Source: JAMXLG01 sp963765935 | GTDB lineage: Bacteria > Vulcanimicrobiota > Vulcanimicrobiia > Vulcanimicrobiales > Vulcanimicrobiaceae | Direction of reading: 5' to 3' | Assembly (NCBI GenBank): GCA_963765935.1 | Contig: CAVXXX010000001.1 | Span: 1,426,001-1,490,000 of the forward strand | Length of the DNA stretch: 64,000 bases | Part shown: positions 48,832 through 56,403 of the stretch, piece after piece | How positions within the stretch are numbered: the first letter of the stretch is position 1 | Layout: each line of letters opens with the position of its first letter | Translations under genes and position numbers: made by a program | Notes under the pieces: generated by a model | Seen by the model: the letters and a program-made list of their open reading frames with translations, nothing else | Told to the model about the DNA's origin: nothing | The model's database searches: none

Positions 48832-50316
48832 ATGCCCTTCGATTCCCTGCGATCGTTCGTCGATGCGCTCAAACGCGCCGGCGAACTCCACACGGTCTCT
48901 GCACCGGTCGACCCCTATCTCGAAATTGCAGAGATCACCGATCGCGTCGTGAAAGCCGGCGGCCCTGCGTTACTCTTTGAAAACGTCAAAGGGAGCCGCT
49001 TTCCGGTCCTCACGAATCAATTCGGTTCGCAGCGACGCATGGCGTTGGCGCTCGGCGCCGATCGGCTCGATGAAGCGGCGAACCGTTTGCGCAAACTCAT
49101 TGACCTCTCTCCGCCCGGTTCATCGTTCGGCGAAAAACTCGGCGCGCTCAAACGCTTTGCGCCGCTCGCACATGCAATTCCCAAAACCGTTCGCGACGGT
49201 TCCGTTCACGATGTCATCATACGCGAACCGGATTTGAGGAAACTCCCCGTGCTCACGACGTGGCCGCTCGATGCCGGTCCCTTCATTACGCTGCCGCTCG
49301 TCATTACGAAAGATCCGCGCACGAACCGGCCCAACGTCGGCATGTACCGGATGCAAGTGTATAATGCGCGCGAGACGGGCATGCATTGGCAACGCCACAA
49401 ACAGGGACGCGCGCACGCGGCGTTATGGGGCGATAAAGTTCCCGTCGCGGTTGCAATCGGCAGCGATCCCGCGTTGACGTATGCTGCTACAGCGCCCTTG
49501 CCGCCGGTCCTCGACGAATTCGCGTTCGCCGGATTGCTGCGCGGAAAACCGGTCTCGCTCGTGCAGGCGAAGACGATCGACGTGAAAGTGCCGGCCGACG
49601 CAGAGTTCGTACTCGAAGGCTATGTCGACAACACCGATGTGCGCACGGAAGGTCCGTTCGGCGATCATACCGGCGTCTACAGTCTCGCCGATCGATACCC
49701 GACGTTTCACGTTACCTGCATCACGCATCGGCGCAATCCGATTTACGCCGCGACCGTCGTCGGTAAACCGCCGATGGAAGACGCGTGGCTGGGGAAAGCG
49801 ACGGAACGTCTCTTCTTGCCGCTGCTTCAGATGGTGCTGCCCGAAGTGGTAGACATGAATCTGCCCGTCGAGGGCGGCTTTCACAATCTGGCACTTATAT
49901 CGATTCGCAAACAGTATCCAGGCCACGCAAAAAAAGTGATGAATGCACTCTGGGGCCTGGGGCACATGATGATGCTCACGCGGGTCCTCGTCATCGTCGA
50001 CGACGACATCGACGTGCAGGACACGCGAAGTGTAGCGTGGTTCGTGCTGAATAATTTGGCCCCCGAGCGTGATGTCGTGATGATGCCCGGACCGGTCGAC
50101 GATCTCGATCACGGCTCGTACAGCGTTGCCTACGGCACGAAGATCGGCATCGATGCGACGCGCAAGAGCGCAAGCGAAGGATACGCGCGTGAATGGCCGC
50201 CGGATATCGTCATGAATGCCGAGACGAAAGCCCTCGTGAACAAGCGCTGGCGCGACTATGGATTAGATCGCATTGCGAAGTCTCTGCATCCGGACAAGTG
50301 GTCGGGACAAGGATGA
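48832..50316 (+). CDS. UbiD family decarboxylase
   Basis: Protein of 494 residues, the full length of the prFMN-dependent decarboxylases. ALLFENVKGSRFPVL, TNQFGSQRRMALALG, GMYRMQVYNARETGMHWQRHKQG and EGPFGDHTGVYSLADRYP match UbiD/MqnL, with the catalytic Arg and Glu residues in the last motifs. In combination with the UbiA gene four bases after its stop it most likely decarboxylates a quinone precursor, as in ubiquinone or futalosine-type menaquinone synthesis. No other quinone genes are visible. A prFMN synthase (UbiX) is needed elsewhere. Confidence 0.92.
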   Translation: MPFDSLRSFVDALKRAGELHTVSAPVDPYLEIAEITDRVVKAGGPALLFENVKGSRFPVLTNQFGSQRRMALALGADRLDEAANRLRKLIDLSPPGSSFGEKLGALKRFAPLAHAIPKTVRDGSVHDVIIREPDLRKLPVLTTWPLDAGPFITLPLVITKDPRTNRPNVGMYRMQVYNARETGMHWQRHKQGRAHAALWGDKVPVAVAIGSDPALTYAATAPLPPVLDEFAFAGLLRGKPVSLVQAKTIDVKVPADAEFVLEGYVDNTDVRTEGPFGDHTGVYSLADRYPTFHVTCITHRRNPIYAATVVGKPPMEDAWLGKATERLFLPLLQMVLPEVVDMNLPVEGGFHNLALISIRKQYPGHAKKVMNALWGLGHMMMLTRVLVIVDDDIDVQDTRSVAWFVLNNLAPERDVVMMPGPVDDLDHGSYSVAYGTKIGIDATRKSASEGYAREWPPDIVMNAETKALVNKRWRDYGLDRIAKSLHPDKWSGQG

Positions 50317-50319
50317 GAC

Positions 50320-51168
50320 GTGATTAGGGTATTTCTTCGCGAGATTCGCATCGAGCACACGCTCTTCGCATTGCCATTTGCGTACGTCGGCGCGGTGCTA
50401 GCGGCGCGTGGTGTGCCCTCCGCATGGGCGTTACTATGGATTACGCTTGCAGTTTTCGGTGCGCGTACGGCGGCGATGGCTGCGAATCGGTATTTCGATC
50501 GTGACATCGACGCTCGCAATCCGCGTACGGCTCGCCGCGCAGTGGCAAGCGGCGTACTTTCGCCGGCCGTGATGGTGTGGGCGATCGTTCTCGGCTTCGC
50601 GTTGCTCTTGGTCTCGGCGTGGATGCTCAATCCGCTTTGCGTAAAGCTCATGCCGATTGCGGCGCTCGGCGTGCTGGTCTATCCGCTTTGCAAACGCTTC
50701 ACGTGGCTCGTGCACTTCGTCCTCGGCGCAGTCGACGGGCTCGCGCCGCTCGGCGCATACATCGGTATCACGGGAACGCTCAGCGTCAGCGCGGTTTTGG
50801 TTTTCGCCGCGGTCACCGTCTGGGTCGCGGGTTTCGACATTGCCTATGCGTTAATGGATCTGCCGACGGACCGCGAGCAGGGCATCTATTCGCTCCCGGC
50901 GCGCTTCGGTGAAGGGGCCGGCCGGTGGCTGCCGATCGTGCTTCACGGGGTGATGGTGCTCTTACTCGCCCTCGCCGGCATCCTCGCGAACGCCGGTTGG
51001 CTCTACTACGCCGGCGTCGCCGCAGCCATCATCTTGACGGTCTATGAAGACCGCCTCTATGGCCTCGCTGAGAACGTTTTTGTCCTCAACGAACGTATAT
51101 TTATCAGCAATATGGTCTTCTCGATCGTCTTCCTCGCCGCAACGCTCGGCGGATTCGTCGTCCGCTAG
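50320..51168 (+). CDS. UbiA family prenyltransferase (UbiA/MqnP-like)
   Basis: Protein of 282 residues with eight or nine membrane helices. The two Asp-rich motifs of the family are present: NRYFDRDIDARNPRTARR (N-x-x-x-D-x-x-x-D) and YALMDLPTDREQGIYSLPARFG (D-x-x-x-D). The enzyme transfers a polyprenyl group to an aromatic acid. The second motif and the close UbiD partner fit UbiA or MqnP. GTG start with AGGATGA upstream; gap to ubiD is three bases. The gene order ubiD-ubiA suggests one pathway step series for the quinone head group. Confidence 0.92.
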   Translation: MIRVFLREIRIEHTLFALPFAYVGAVLAARGVPSAWALLWITLAVFGARTAAMAANRYFDRDIDARNPRTARRAVASGVLSPAVMVWAIVLGFALLLVSAWMLNPLCVKLMPIAALGVLVYPLCKRFTWLVHFVLGAVDGLAPLGAYIGITGTLSVSAVLVFAAVTVWVAGFDIAYALMDLPTDREQGIYSLPARFGEGAGRWLPIVLHGVMVLLLALAGILANAGWLYYAGVAAAIILTVYEDRLYGLAENVFVLNERIFISNMVFSIVFLAATLGGFVVR

Positions 51169-51169
51169 G

Positions 51170-52321
51170 ATGCTCCGTTCCGAATTTCTCGCCGGCGCGG
51201 CCGCGGCATTATTGCCGTCGGGAAACGCCGGCATTCCGAACCAGAACGGCGTGCTGCCGCAGACCAATATCGGCGTGAACGTTCCGCTCACGGGTCCGCT
51301 CGCGCAGTATGGGACGCAAATCGTCAAAGGGGTGCAAGCCTGCGTCGACGAGACCAACCGTTTTACGCCGTCACTTACGCGGTACTGGGGCGTGCGGACG
51401 TTCGACGATCAAAACAACGCAACGGTCGCGTCATCAAACGTCTTCGTTGCGGCGTCCGATCCATCCGTGATGGGCATGATCGGCAACTTGACCGTCGATA
51501 CGACGCTTGCGGCTTTGCCGCAATATGCGAATGCAAACTTCGCGATCGTTGTTCCGTCGGTCACCGCCGACGTGATTACGAATCGCGGGTTCCGCAACGT
51601 CTTCCGTTTACCCACAAAAGACTCGAGCGAGGGACAACTCTTCGCGCGCTCGGTGCTTCCGAGACACAAATCGGCAAAAGTTATCGCCCTCACGATGAAA
51701 GGCGACTACGGCGCCGACGTCGCCAACGGTCTCATCGGACAAGCACAAGCCGATCATCACGACACGGACACGATCGACGTGAATCCGACAAACGATCCCG
51801 AGAATATCGCCGCGGTCGTCATCAAGCGAGACGCATCGTTCGTGTTCTTTGCGGGCAAACCCGACCACTTAGGTCCGATCGCGAAAGCGCTGCGCAAGCA
51901 AGGGTATAAAGGCGATTTCGGCGCGAGCGACTCGTTCTTCAGCGGTGCGGTTATCGATCCGTACGGCGACGCGATGGATGGAACGCTGGTCGCGTCGTCC
52001 ACACCGCCAATCGACCGCATTCCCTCAATGGTCACGCTCGTGCGCGATTTTCAAGGTGAAGTCGGAGGCATCGATGCATTTGAAGCATTCGGTTATGCGG
52101 CGGCACAACTCTTGATCATGGCATCGGGCCGAGCGAACGCGAAAGACCGGTTCGCACTCTTAACGCAGATGCAGCAAGGCGGTGCGTACAATCTGCTGGT
52201 CGGGCAGTATGCGTTCAACTTTTCGGGCGACGCTACACTGCCCAACATCTACCTCTACAAAATGACGACCAAGGGGTTCACCTTCGACCGCTCCGCCGTT
52301 CCCAGCGGCTTCGTCGTCTAG
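51170..52321 (+). CDS. ABC transporter substrate-binding protein (Leu/Ile/Val-type)
   Basis: Protein of 383 residues, periplasmic-binding-protein fold type I. The signal region is weak (FLAGAAAALLPSGNAG, possibly Tat-less), then GVNVPLTGPLAQYGTQIVKGVQA, DDQNNATVASSNVFVA and GDYGADVANGLIGQAQ, typical of branched-chain amino-acid or aromatic acid receptors. A cognate permease and ATPase are not adjacent. It begins one base after the UbiA stop, suggesting that its ligand is connected to the UbiD/UbiA step, perhaps an aromatic acid; this is speculation. Its stop is overlapped by the convergent small gene. Confidence 0.87.
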   Translation: MLRSEFLAGAAAALLPSGNAGIPNQNGVLPQTNIGVNVPLTGPLAQYGTQIVKGVQACVDETNRFTPSLTRYWGVRTFDDQNNATVASSNVFVAASDPSVMGMIGNLTVDTTLAALPQYANANFAIVVPSVTADVITNRGFRNVFRLPTKDSSEGQLFARSVLPRHKSAKVIALTMKGDYGADVANGLIGQAQADHHDTDTIDVNPTNDPENIAAVVIKRDASFVFFAGKPDHLGPIAKALRKQGYKGDFGASDSFFSGAVIDPYGDAMDGTLVASSTPPIDRIPSMVTLVRDFQGEVGGIDAFEAFGYAAAQLLIMASGRANAKDRFALLTQMQQGGAYNLLVGQYAFNFSGDATLPNIYLYKMTTKGFTFDRSAVPSGFVV

Positions 52322-52488
52322 TTGGCGCTCGCGCGCCGGCGTGCGCGCGGTTCTTCTTCCACGATGCGGATTCGGTGTGGAGTTTCCGCTTTAGCCGGGG
52401 CCGGTGCGTCGACGTCTTCGAGGGCTAAGCAGAAGCGCAAACGCCAGGAACCGAGGGTGATCGCAAACGAGGTACCGAGGATTTCCAT
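52318..52488 (-). CDS. Small hypothetical protein at the end of the peptide/ABC operon
   Basis: Protein of 56 residues from ATG 52488, whose start lies just after the permease stop (52491). The N-terminus is hydrophobic (ILGTSFAITLGSWRLRFCLALE) and the C-terminus is charged and rich in Ala, Pro and Arg, ending RRRASAN. It has no known domain. Position and spacing make it the last gene of the operon that starts with the 36-residue peptide. Its end overlaps the stop of the convergent binding-protein gene by four bases. Confidence 0.55.
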   Translation of the reverse strand: MEILGTSFAITLGSWRLRFCLALEDVDAPAPAKAETPHRIRIVEEEPRARRRASAN

Positions 52489-52490
52489 GA

Positions 52491-53516
52491 TTACGCCTCC
52501 ACCCGCCGCCACTGCATGACGGCCAGAGCGCTGTAGATGATAAAAAGCGCGAATTCAATTGCTATGCGCAGCCAAAAGGTCGCGTCGGTCGTCAGTTCAC
52601 CGGTCGCTCGATCTTCGTTGATCGCCAAGTGCACGTACGTCAGCGGATCGATGCGCGAGACGGTCCAGAACAGGTTGTGTGCCACTTCGCCGAGGATCGA
52701 ATTGCCCCACGAAATCGAACCAAAAACCGCGATGAGGATCGCGACAGGCCATGCGAATCCCAGTATCGCGCCATAGCCGCGCTTGAACGACGCCGTGCAT
52801 GCAGCGAGGAACGCATACCATGCGAACGGCCCGGCGAGCCCCATGAGGATCGCGCTCGTATTAACTCCGCTGAAGTCGAAGCTCGGGACTTCGAACATCA
52901 ATTGGCAGAGCAGGAGCGCCACGATCGTCAGAATCGATGCAGCGATTATCCCACCGAGATCGACTGCGATCGCGCCCACTGCGTACGCCTCGCGTGAAAC
53001 AGGTTTGGTGAGCGCGTACTCGAGATGGCCGTCGCCTTCTCGCGCAAACGGCGCCGCGAGCAAGGTCGCGATGATCAACGCCACGAGATCGGCGAAGGCC
53101 ATGTAGTAGATGAACGGCACGGTTCCGTTGGTATCGATCGTCGTCGTTTCCATATCGGCGTGGCGCTCAACATTGATGTGAACGCTCCCGATGGTCGCGC
53201 GCTCCGCGTGTTCTTTCGCGTTCGCTTTCGGTTCCGTAATGACGACGTGTCGACCGGCATTTCCCAGATTGTCGATGACAACCGTCGTGTTGTCCTTCGG
53301 ATCTACGATTGTCGTTCGTTTCGTCCCATCGGGCAATACCGAGTGCGCCACCTTCGTGCCGGGTTGCATCTGGACGTGTGAGATAAACGCTTCGTCGCTG
53401 GTAATCTCGCGATTGAATGAGATGCGAACGACGAGAACGAGCACGATCAGTACACCGAGACAGATCGCAAGCACGCGCAGGCAATTGCGAACGCGCAGCC
53501 ATTCAACGTAGGTCAT
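52491..53516 (-). CDS. ABC-2 type transporter permease
   Basis: Protein of 341 residues with six or seven membrane helices: one N-terminal (RVLAICLGVLIVLVLVVRISF), an extracytoplasmic loop of about 100 residues (30-135), then five to six helices, for example IYYMAFADLVALIIATLLAAPFA. The sequence LEYALTKPVSREAYAVGAI is typical of ABC-2 subunits that work with GntR-regulated ATPases (bacteriocin immunity, peptide or antibiotic export). It overlaps the ATPase stop by ATGA and precedes the small gene at 52318. It would form the pore with the ATPase dimer. Confidence 0.85.
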   Translation of the reverse strand: MTYVEWLRVRNCLRVLAICLGVLIVLVLVVRISFNREITSDEAFISHVQMQPGTKVAHSVLPDGTKRTTIVDPKDNTTVVIDNLGNAGRHVVITEPKANAKEHAERATIGSVHINVERHADMETTTIDTNGTVPFIYYMAFADLVALIIATLLAAPFAREGDGHLEYALTKPVSREAYAVGAIAVDLGGIIAASILTIVALLLCQLMFEVPSFDFSGVNTSAILMGLAGPFAWYAFLAACTASFKRGYGAILGFAWPVAILIAVFGSISWGNSILGEVAHNLFWTVSRIDPLTYVHLAINEDRATGELTTDATFWLRIAIEFALFIIYSALAVMQWRRVEA

Positions 53517-54424
53517 GGAGTAGCTCCCTCTACCACGTCGGCGGTCGCATCGTTCGGCGACACCGCGTACAAGAAAATATCTTCTAAATTGAGGTCGACG
53601 ATGCGGACACCGCTTGCGCCCATCCCTTCGAGCTTACGGACGAACTCCGGCGCACCGTCCGTCGCAAGCAGACGCACGATGCGGCCGCTGCGGTCAGCGC
53701 GCGCAATACGCGGATCGTTCGAGACGCCGTTGAGCGCATAAGATTCATCGGGAAAGATTCCTTCGACGATCTTGCGATCGGCCTTCAAATCATCGACCGC
53801 GCCTTCGAGGGCGAGATGGCCCTTGTCGATTACGGCAATACGTTCGGCGGCGCGTTCTACCTGGCCGATTTGATGCGACGAAAAAATGATCGATGCGCCG
53901 CGGGCCGATTCGTTGATGATCAGATTGAGCACGTGCCGTTGATTGATCGGATCCAGACCGCTTGTCGGTTCGTCGAGAATCAAGATGTCGGTTTCGCGTG
54001 CGATCGCAAGCGCAACCATCGTCGCGGTGCGCATGCCCTTCGAAAGAGCGCGCGCCTTCTTTCGCGGATCGATGTTGAACTGCTCGAGTAATTCATTCGC
54101 GCGCTGCACGGAAAACTTGGTGAATGCGCGTCGCTGCATCTCGACGTGCTCTTGTACCGACATCCAGTCGTAGAGCACGCTGCGTTCGGGAACATACGCG
54201 ATCCGTTCAAACGTGGACGGCTCAAGCGGTTTTCCATCGTACAAGACGGTTCCCGAGCTTGGAAACGCGAGACCGAGCATACACTTGAACGTGGTGGTCT
54301 TGCCGGCGCCGTTGGGACCGAGAAGCCCGAAGACGCACCCTTCCGGGATCGCAACCGACAGACCATCGATCGCCGTGTAGCGGCCATAAGTCTTTCGCAA
54401 ATTTTCAATTGAAATCGTGCTCAT
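53513..54424 (-). CDS. ABC transporter ATP-binding protein
   Basis: Protein of 303 residues. Walker A GPNGAGKTTTFKCMLG, signature ALSKGMRTATMVALA (a degenerate LSGGQ), Walker B DILILDEPTSGLD and the H-loop in IFSSHQIGQVE are all present. The C-terminal 90 residues form a DUF4162-like regulatory tail (SYALNGVSNDPRIARADRSGRIV). It belongs to the type of ATPases that pair with ABC-2 permeases in antibiotic or peptide resistance. ATG 54424 lies in a 4-bp overlap with the GntR stop; a start at 54442 would intrude farther into that gene. Confidence 0.93.
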   Translation of the reverse strand: MSTISIENLRKTYGRYTAIDGLSVAIPEGCVFGLLGPNGAGKTTTFKCMLGLAFPSSGTVLYDGKPLEPSTFERIAYVPERSVLYDWMSVQEHVEMQRRAFTKFSVQRANELLEQFNIDPRKKARALSKGMRTATMVALAIARETDILILDEPTSGLDPINQRHVLNLIINESARGASIIFSSHQIGQVERAAERIAVIDKGHLALEGAVDDLKADRKIVEGIFPDESYALNGVSNDPRIARADRSGRIVRLLATDGAPEFVRKLEGMGASGVRIVDLNLEDIFLYAVSPNDATADVVEGATP

Positions 54425-54819
54425 TGTCCCTCCCGGAACCACCGGTCGATTACCGCGTTGGCGAGAGATCGAATATCTTCGGCACCTAGACCGATCGACT
54501 TCGCTTCACGCACTGCCCTCTCGATTGCATCGCGCGCCACATCCCTTGCCGCGGCTTTGGTCGTGTCCTTGACGCCGTTGCTCTTCACGAAGGAGCCTCG
54601 TCCAGGCGACGTCTCAATGACGCCGTCGCGCTCTAACTCGCGATAGGCCTTCGCTACGGTGTTGGGATTGATGGTCAGATCGAGCGCGAGCTGCTTCACC
54701 GTTGGCAGTTGCTCGCCCGCTCCGAGGACTCCGATCGCTACCGAGCGTTTGACTTGCTCGATTACCTGAAGGTAGATCGGGACCCCACTGCGCGGGTCGA
54801 CCGTGAGAACGACGGGCAT
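54421..54819 (-). CDS. GntR-family (YtrA-type) transcriptional regulator
   Basis: Protein of 132 residues with a winged helix: VDPRSGVPIYLQVIEQVKRSVAIGVLGAGEQLPTVKQLALDLTINPNTVAKAYRELERDGVIETSPGRGSFV. The short C-terminus lacks a ligand domain, as in the YtrA group, which regulates adjacent ABC transporter operons. I choose ATG 54819, five bases after the stop of the 36-residue peptide; a longer start at 54882 would lie inside the peptide gene. It probably represses its own operon by binding the palindrome at 54977-54994. Confidence 0.9.
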   Translation of the reverse strand: MPVVLTVDPRSGVPIYLQVIEQVKRSVAIGVLGAGEQLPTVKQLALDLTINPNTVAKAYRELERDGVIETSPGRGSFVKSNGVKDTTKAAARDVARDAIERAVREAKSIGLGAEDIRSLANAVIDRWFREGQ

Positions 54820-54824
54820 CGTCG

Positions 54825-54935
54825 TTAGAACTTCGGGCCCCAGCCTTGGAACAACGGGGCGCTCATTTGGACGGGGATGCAAACGCGAGCTTCACGGGTT
54901 TCGGCATTTTCCGGGCGGTTGATAATGCGTGTCAT
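54825..54935 (-). CDS. 36-residue peptide ending in FQGWGPKF, first gene of ABC operon
   Basis: A short ORF from ATG 54935 to TAA 54825 with a strong ribosome site (AAAGGATAACGAA before ATG). The peptide has a charged N-terminal half (TRIINRPENAETREAR, residues 2-17), one Cys at 19, and a hydrophobic C-terminal half with Pro and the motif FQGWGPKF at 29-36. It has no signal peptide and no membrane helix. It is the first gene of an operon with a GntR regulator, ABC ATPase, permease and a small protein. The motif F-x-GWGPK reappears in the peptide at 62176. I know of no family. A secreted or modified peptide, or a regulator leader peptide, are the main alternatives. Confidence 0.7.
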   Translation of the reverse strand: MTRIINRPENAETREARVCIPVQMSAPLFQGWGPKF

Positions 54936-54976
54936 TTCGTTATCCTTTAGTCTTTCATCCGTACCAGTTCACTGTC

Positions 54977-55021
54977 GTACTAGTACACTAGTACAATAGC
55001 TCGATAGTACTCTGCCGTCAA
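54977..55021 (-). promoter_or_regulatory. Promoter and operator of the peptide-GntR-ABC operon
   Basis: On the minus strand TTGACG (55016-55021), 17 bp and TATTGT (54993-54998) form a good sigma70-like promoter. Downstream of and overlapping the -10 box is GTACTAGTACACTAGTAC (54977-54994), two copies of the ACTAGTAC half palindrome spaced by eight bases. This position would block transcription start, fitting GntR autoregulation. The leader to the peptide ATG is about 50 nt. The AT-rich palindrome GCAAAAAATTTTTGC lies behind at 55029-55043. Confidence 0.7.
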
Positions 55022-55064
55022 TACCTCGGCAAAAAATTTTTGCGCTGAACGGTACCGTTGCTGA

Positions 55065-55083
55065 CGACGAGCTCAGGATGACA
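55065..55083 (+). repeat. Half copy of the REP-like repeat
   Basis: CGACGAGCTCAGGATGACA matches 18 of 19 bases of the right arm of the inverted repeat at 46995-47013. The other arm is missing or decayed. Confidence 0.55.
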
Positions 55084-55170
55084 AAAGTTAGGGGTTTTCA
55101 CGGATGAGGTACGGGGTGAGTATTTCGTACCATCGAGACACCAAAGATCAGCTCGCACGGAGACACGGAA

Positions 55171-56403
55171 TTGCTCGTTTGGAACGCCGATTTATCACTG
55201 CGGGTCACGTCGCTATCGGCTCGGCTGCGCGACATCGCAGGCATCGGTTCGGGCGCGCCGACTCTTCATGTGAGCGATCTTTGGGGGAACGACGACCGCC
55301 ATGCGGTCGCGGTGGCGGCCCACCAGTGGGCACTCGAGGGCGAATTACTTGCGTTCGAAGCCCCGATCGGCGGAACGCCGTACCATTGCGAAGTTCAACC
55401 GCTCCACGATCCCTCCGGCGCCGTTATCGGCGTGGCAGGGCGCGCGATGGAAGTTACCGACTCGAGCGGCCTCGACGTGCAGACGATGTTGCACGCGGAA
55501 CGTTCGGCCGGCATGGGCACGTGGTACGAAGACCTTCGAACGGGCGCCGTAACGATGTCGGAAGGCCTGGCCGCTCTCCTCGGCACGCCGCGCCATGTCA
55601 CCGACCTCGATATCCGCGCCTTCGACCATCCCGACGACCGCGCAACGATCGCCGAAACGATCGCCAACTATGCCAACGAAGACGGCTACGTCTGCGACCA
55701 TCGCATTCTCTGTCTCGGAAGCCGCATACGGATTGTGCGCGAGCGCGTTCGCGCGATCTTCGATGATCGCGGGATGCCGGTCGCGCGCGTCGGTACGCTG
55801 ATCGATATCACCGACTTGAAAGAGCGTGAGGCCGAGCTCGCGGAACTTGCGCTTCACGATCCGCTGACACGCCTGCCCAATCGCACGGCGCTCGAGGAAC
55901 GTCTTGGGTCATCGATCGGCCGGTGCGATCGCAACCAACGCTGTTGCGCGGTGCTCTTCATCGATATCGACGGGTTCAAGTCCGTCAATGACGCGCACGG
56001 CCATCAATTCGGCGATCGCGCACTCGTTGCAGTCGCGCATCGACTCGCGCGCAACGTTCGCGCGTCCGACATGGTCGCGCGTCTGGGCGGCGATGAATTC
56101 ATCGTGCTGGTCGACGATCTGTTCACGGACGAAGCGGCGCTCGATGCGGCCCGCAAACTGCTACGCAGCTTCGACGATCCGTTCATTGTCAACGGCGAAG
56201 AGCTGAGCGTCAACGCGAGCATCGGCGTCGCCGTATACCCGCACTCCGGGGTCGATCCAAAGATGTTGCTTGCCGTTGCGGACCGCGAGATGTACGCGGT
56301 AAAGCGCAACGGGGGGCGCGGCGTGAAACTCGCGAACGCTTCAGCGTGGCCAGCCGAATATTCAGCGGACCGTCCGCCCTTCGCCATCCTCGAGAGCGCT
56401 TAG
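55171..56403 (+). CDS. PAS-GGDEF diguanylate cyclase
   Basis: Protein of 410 residues from TTG 55171, with GGAGA at a good distance. Residues about 1-90 and 105-220 look like two PAS domains (MLVWNADLSLRVTSLS... and ...AGMGTWYEDLRTGAVTMSEGLAALLG). The GGDEF domain follows with LHDPLTRLPNRTALEERL and LGGDEFIVLVDD, with intact GGDEF. It would make cyclic-di-GMP in response to a signal sensed by PAS. There are no membrane helices, so the enzyme is cytosolic. The end overlaps the M48-like gene by 58 bp. Confidence 0.9.
   Translation: MLVWNADLSLRVTSLSARLRDIAGIGSGAPTLHVSDLWGNDDRHAVAVAAHQWALEGELLAFEAPIGGTPYHCEVQPLHDPSGAVIGVAGRAMEVTDSSGLDVQTMLHAERSAGMGTWYEDLRTGAVTMSEGLAALLGTPRHVTDLDIRAFDHPDDRATIAETIANYANEDGYVCDHRILCLGSRIRIVRERVRAIFDDRGMPVARVGTLIDITDLKEREAELAELALHDPLTRLPNRTALEERLGSSIGRCDRNQRCCAVLFIDIDGFKSVNDAHGHQFGDRALVAVAHRLARNVRASDMVARLGGDEFIVLVDDLFTDEAALDAARKLLRSFDDPFIVNGEELSVNASIGVAVYPHSGVDPKMLLAVADREMYAVKRNGGRGVKLANASAWPAEYSADRPPFAILESA

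Noticed and set aside
55104..55766. ORF of 220 codons overlapping the PAS-GGDEF gene
   Set aside because: Arg-rich shadow translation of the cyclase gene in another frame, with no domain.
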